DNA of 9,395 bases from an uncultured Saprospiraceae bacterium (lineage in GTDB: Bacteria > Bacteroidota > Bacteroidia > Chitinophagales > Saprospiraceae), in contig CALHUZ010000525.1 of the NCBI GenBank assembly GCA_938039305.1, forward strand, positions 1 through 9,395, read 5' to 3'. Below the pieces are notes generated by a model that saw only the letters and a program-made list of their open reading frames with translations, was not told the origin of the DNA and searched no databases. Positions 7,691 to 9,395 of this stretch are shown one piece after another (positions within the stretch are counted from its first letter, which is position 1; each line of letters starts with the position of its first letter). A program made the position numbers and the translations under genes.

Positions 7691-7698
7691 TTTTTTTT
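7666..7698 (+). terminator. Terminator-like hairpin with nine T residues
   Basis: The copy-3 hairpin is followed directly by nine T (7690-7698), a good intrinsic terminator on the plus strand. It is 218 bp after the nearest plus-strand stop. It would back up the first terminator or stop transcripts started between the repeats. Confidence 0.55.
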
Positions 7699-7746
7699 GG
7701 ACTTGTTGGATCACATATTGGCAAGCCGTTGTTTGCAGCTCCTTCG

Positions 7747-7768
7747 TTAAGTGATATCAATCACTTAA
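7747..7768. promoter_or_regulatory. Palindrome with CRP/FNR-type operator architecture
   Basis: A perfect inverted repeat: TTAAGTGAT, spacer ATCA, then ATCACTTAA. Its core GTGAT-N4-ATCAC equals the core of the E. coli CRP consensus and has the same 22-bp extent. No T-run follows, so it is not a terminator. It sits about 110 bp upstream of the next gene start, where an activator site could lie. A Crp-Fnr family protein as binder is inferred from the symmetry only; the stem could also be structural. Confidence 0.4.
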
Positions 7769-7880
7769 GCTTTCAGGCTAAACTCAATGGCCATACACAC
7801 CTTCGCCCTCCCAGACATAACAAATACGGCGTTTTTACGCAAAACCATTGTATCCTTGTTTTGTCAATAAAAGACAGATT

Positions 7881-8564
7881 ATGATAGATCATTTACCGAT
7901 GTGGACCAATATTTTATTTATAGTTGTAATCGTGATAGCCATCGGATTATGCTATCTCTCTAATGGCCGATCAAAGAACTTGTTGTTGGTCATTGTCGGT
8001 TGGAGCATCATCCAATCTCTCATAGCCTTTAGTGGTTTCTATCTGAATGTAGAAGCGATGCCCCCTCGTTTTATTTTGGCTATGGCACCTGCCTTGTGTT
8101 TCATTATCTATGGATTACAACCTCGACAGATTGAATGGATGCTTAAGAATAGGAATTCCGTCTTAAGCACCTTTCTGCATACTATTCGGATACCAGTTGA
8201 GATCGTTCTTTTGTATCTTTTTATCCATGGTATGATACCAGAGTTGATGACATTTGAAGGAAGGAATTTTGATATTATAGCAGGACTTACAGCGCCTATC
8301 ATAGGGATCCTCATGATTAAAAATAAGATCAGTAAAAAGGCACAGCTTATATGGAATGTCGCAGGTCTTACCCTTATCTTATTTATACTGATTAATGCCA
8401 CTCTATCTGCGGAACTTCCTTTTCAGATGTTTGGATTTGAACAGCCTAATCGTGCCGTTTTTTATTTTCCATTCGTTTTGCTACCTTCAGTAGTGGTACC
8501 AATAGTCATATATACTCACATTACAGATATTATAAAATTGAAACGAGAATTAATTAACTACTAA
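7881..8564 (+). CDS. Seven-helix membrane protein of unknown function
   Basis: Predicted inner-membrane protein of 227 residues with about seven hydrophobic segments (9-26, 33-51, 62-78, 100-117, 130-147, 155-175, 192-212). Polar motifs between or at the helices include MPPRF (60-64), HTIRIPVE (100-107), PELMTFEGRNFDI (120-132) and PFQMFGFEQPN (180-190). These have the look of a conserved uncharacterised Bacteroidota membrane family, but I cannot name it. The frame is open back to a TTG at 7848, but the ATG at 7881 gives the natural N-terminus. A -7-like TATCCTTG sits at 7851-7858 without a clear -33 element, which also favours the ATG. The DUF1761-like gene follows after 11 bp, so the two are probably co-transcribed and may act together. 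The basic tail (KLKRELINY) suggests a cytoplasmic C-terminus. Confidence 0.8.
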   Translation: MIDHLPMWTNILFIVVIVIAIGLCYLSNGRSKNLLLVIVGWSIIQSLIAFSGFYLNVEAMPPRFILAMAPALCFIIYGLQPRQIEWMLKNRNSVLSTFLHTIRIPVEIVLLYLFIHGMIPELMTFEGRNFDIIAGLTAPIIGILMIKNKISKKAQLIWNVAGLTLILFILINATLSAELPFQMFGFEQPNRAVFYFPFVLLPSVVVPIVIYTHITDIIKLKRELINY

Positions 8565-8575
8565 ATCTAATCAAA

Positions 8576-9019
8576 ATGATGCCTGAAATTAACTACTTGG
8601 CAGTTCTTGTGGCTGCACTTGTTCCTATGGTTATGGGAGCACTTTACTATGGACCTATTTTTGGAAAAACATGGCTCGACTCACTCGGGTATACAGAAGA
8701 AGACTTTAAAGGTCGGAATGAAGCAGTGATCTACGGTCTTGCATTGGCTATGGCTTTTTTGCTTTCTATGAGCATTAAGTTTACCAATGAATTGGTGCAC
8801 AAAGATGTGAATGATGCAGGAGAGTTATACTTTGGAAGCTTTCACACATTTGGCCATGGTGCCTTACACGGAGCTATGTTGTGTCTTACGATTATTGCAC
8901 CTGTGATTATATCGCTTGGCTTATTCCAAAAGAACACTGGGAAGAACATACTGCTGAATGTAGTCTACTGGACGATTACAATTGCTATCATGGGTGGTAT
9001 ATTGGATGTCTGGAATTAA
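8576..9019 (+). CDS. DUF1761-like small membrane protein
   Basis: Small inner-membrane protein of 147 residues with four hydrophobic segments (about 6-26, 50-66, 95-117, 124-143). The N-terminal pattern, VAALVPMVMGALYYGPIFGK followed by TWLDSLGYTEEDFK, matches my recollection of the DUF1761 family, whose members have a similar length and a G-x-x-Y/W-Y start. A more hydrophilic stretch (67-93) contains FGSFHTFGHGALHGA, with three histidines close together. The function of the family is not known to me. Two ATG codons are adjacent at the start; either could be used. It lies 11 bp after the seven-helix gene and is followed by a strong terminator, so it ends that operon. Confidence 0.85.
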   Translation: MMPEINYLAVLVAALVPMVMGALYYGPIFGKTWLDSLGYTEEDFKGRNEAVIYGLALAMAFLLSMSIKFTNELVHKDVNDAGELYFGSFHTFGHGALHGAMLCLTIIAPVIISLGLFQKNTGKNILLNVVYWTITIAIMGGILDVWN

Positions 9020-9044
9020 TAGGAGAAAATTGTAATTATTGATT

Positions 9045-9074
9045 AGGAGTAGCACAATGTGCTACTCCTTTTTT
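9045..9074 (+). terminator. Strong intrinsic terminator after the DUF1761-like gene
   Basis: A perfect 11-bp stem AGGAGTAGCAC / GTGCTACTCCT (9045-9055 and 9059-9069) with loop AAT is followed by a run of T through 9074. It starts 25 bp after the stop codon. Confidence 0.93.
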
Positions 9075-9118
9075 GTTTCAAGACAATTCATATTCATTCA
9101 GCATAAATGAAAATCCCG

Positions 9119-9148
9119 CCTACCTCTGGTATGGGGTTAGGTTTTTTT
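9119..9148 (+). terminator. Second, weaker terminator-like hairpin
   Basis: CCTACCTC (9120-9126 region) pairs with GGGGTTAGG (ending 9141), with one mismatch and one G-T pair, and is followed by seven T (9142-9148). It may act as a backup for the upstream operon. Read on the minus strand the same hairpin has a short TTTT tail and could also end the LytTR gene to its right. Confidence 0.35.
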
Positions 9149-9172
9149 GCTTTTAAGTTCCAGCCGCTGTGA

Positions 9173-9395
9173 TTACTTCTCATTAGTATTTTTGAAAATA
9201 CAGTTTATAACATCATCTCGATACATGGCCCCTATGGGGATTCTGTTGTCCCCAAGGTCGAGAAACTTTCCGTCTAATAATTGTATTTTATTAGAGGCAA
9301 CGATGTATGATTTGTGAACTCTGATGAATGCTGGATGAGGTAACTCTTGTTCTAACTTCTTTAGAGAAGTAAGCGACAGGATTCTTTTCTTGTCT
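9173..9395 (-). CDS. LytTR-domain protein, C-terminal part (cut by window edge)
   Basis: An open minus-strand frame enters at the right edge and runs 73 residues to a TAA at 9175-9173. It contains LTSLKKLEQELPHPAFIRVH followed by KSYIVASNKIQLL, then GDNRIPIGAMYRDDV. These are the hallmarks of the last two-thirds of a LytTR DNA-binding domain: the basic FIRVHKSYIV strand and the IPIG strand near the end. The N-terminal part is outside the window, so it may be a response regulator or another membrane-anchored LytTR protein. It is the third LytTR domain in this window and is convergent with the plus-strand DUF1761-like operon. Confidence 0.85.
   Translation of the reverse strand, partial: DKKRILSLTSLKKLEQELPHPAFIRVHKSYIVASNKIQLLDGKFLDLGDNRIPIGAMYRDDVINCIFKNTNEK

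Larger units (their letters stand above)
7448..7880. other. Non-coding region rich in hairpins and repeats
   Basis: These 433 bp separate the LytTR gene from the next membrane protein. They contain three copies of a bulged hairpin (7456-7483, 7602-7627, 7663-7690), two of them with T-runs, and a perfect 9-bp palindrome at 7747-7768. Two open frames cross it (7451-7750 and 7639-7884). They run through the hairpins and their translations look random, so I treat them as chance. Between copies 1 and 2 I see nothing beyond short chance palindromes. Confidence 0.6.

Noticed and set aside
7451..7750. 99-codon plus-strand open frame after the membrane LytTR gene
   Set aside because: It reads straight through all three hairpin repeats and both T-runs, its translation shows no domain or helix pattern, and the repeated peptide it yields is just the translated DNA repeat.
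7848..7880. TTG start extending the seven-helix protein by 11 residues
   Set aside because: The ATG at 7881 gives a cleaner N-terminus and the extension covers a -7-like element.
7639..7884. 81-codon plus-strand open frame overlapping copy 3 and the next gene start
   Set aside because: It crosses the terminator-like hairpin and the palindrome at 7747-7768 and has no recognisable protein features.
9158..9165. Possible fourth repeat copy (TTCCAGCC), and CCAGCCTC at 7505-7512
   Set aside because: Only 8 bases match the repeat core and neither site forms the paired stem, so chance is a sufficient explanation.

Overview
The window looks like chromosomal DNA from a member of the Bacteroidota, and I cannot place it more precisely. 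The evidence is a TonB-dependent receptor with an N-terminal carboxypeptidase-regulatory-like domain, a LytS-type histidine kinase paired with a LytTR response regulator, a membrane-anchored LytTR protein, moderate GC, no clear Shine-Dalgarno sequences, and promoter-like sequences resembling the Bacteroidota TTTG / TAnnTTTG pattern.

Layout from left to right. Positions 1-367 hold no convincing gene, only hairpins. On the minus strand follow a sodium:solute symporter (368-1888) and, just upstream of it, a 41-residue single-helix protein (1905-2030) that I propose as its partner. They share one candidate promoter (about 2047-2075). Next on the minus strand, in transcription order, is a compact three-gene operon: TonB-dependent receptor (6383 to 4002), LytS-type sensor kinase (3972 to 2911) and LytTR response regulator (2914 to 2156). 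The last two overlap by 4 bases. Divergent from the receptor, on the plus strand, is a four-helix membrane protein with a C-terminal LytTR DNA-binding domain (6605-7447).

Positions 7448-7880 are non-coding and rich in structure. They hold three copies (two direct, one inverted) of a short bulged hairpin with an AGGCT/AGCCT core, two of which are followed by T-runs like terminators, and a separate perfect palindrome with CRP/FNR-type architecture. After these come two plus-strand genes 11 bp apart: a seven-helix membrane protein of unknown function (7881-8564) and a DUF1761-like four-helix protein (8576-9019). They end in a very strong terminator (9045-9074). At the right edge the C-terminal part of another LytTR protein enters on the minus strand (9173-9395).

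How the parts may work together: the receptor, kinase and regulator are almost certainly co-transcribed, and the divergent LytTR protein shares their promoter region. This suggests a local circuit joining outer-membrane uptake or sensing to LytTR-controlled transcription. Ligand and target genes cannot be read from the sequence. The most unusual items are the bulged-hairpin repeat family, the receptor/LytTR arrangement and the tiny gene before the symporter.
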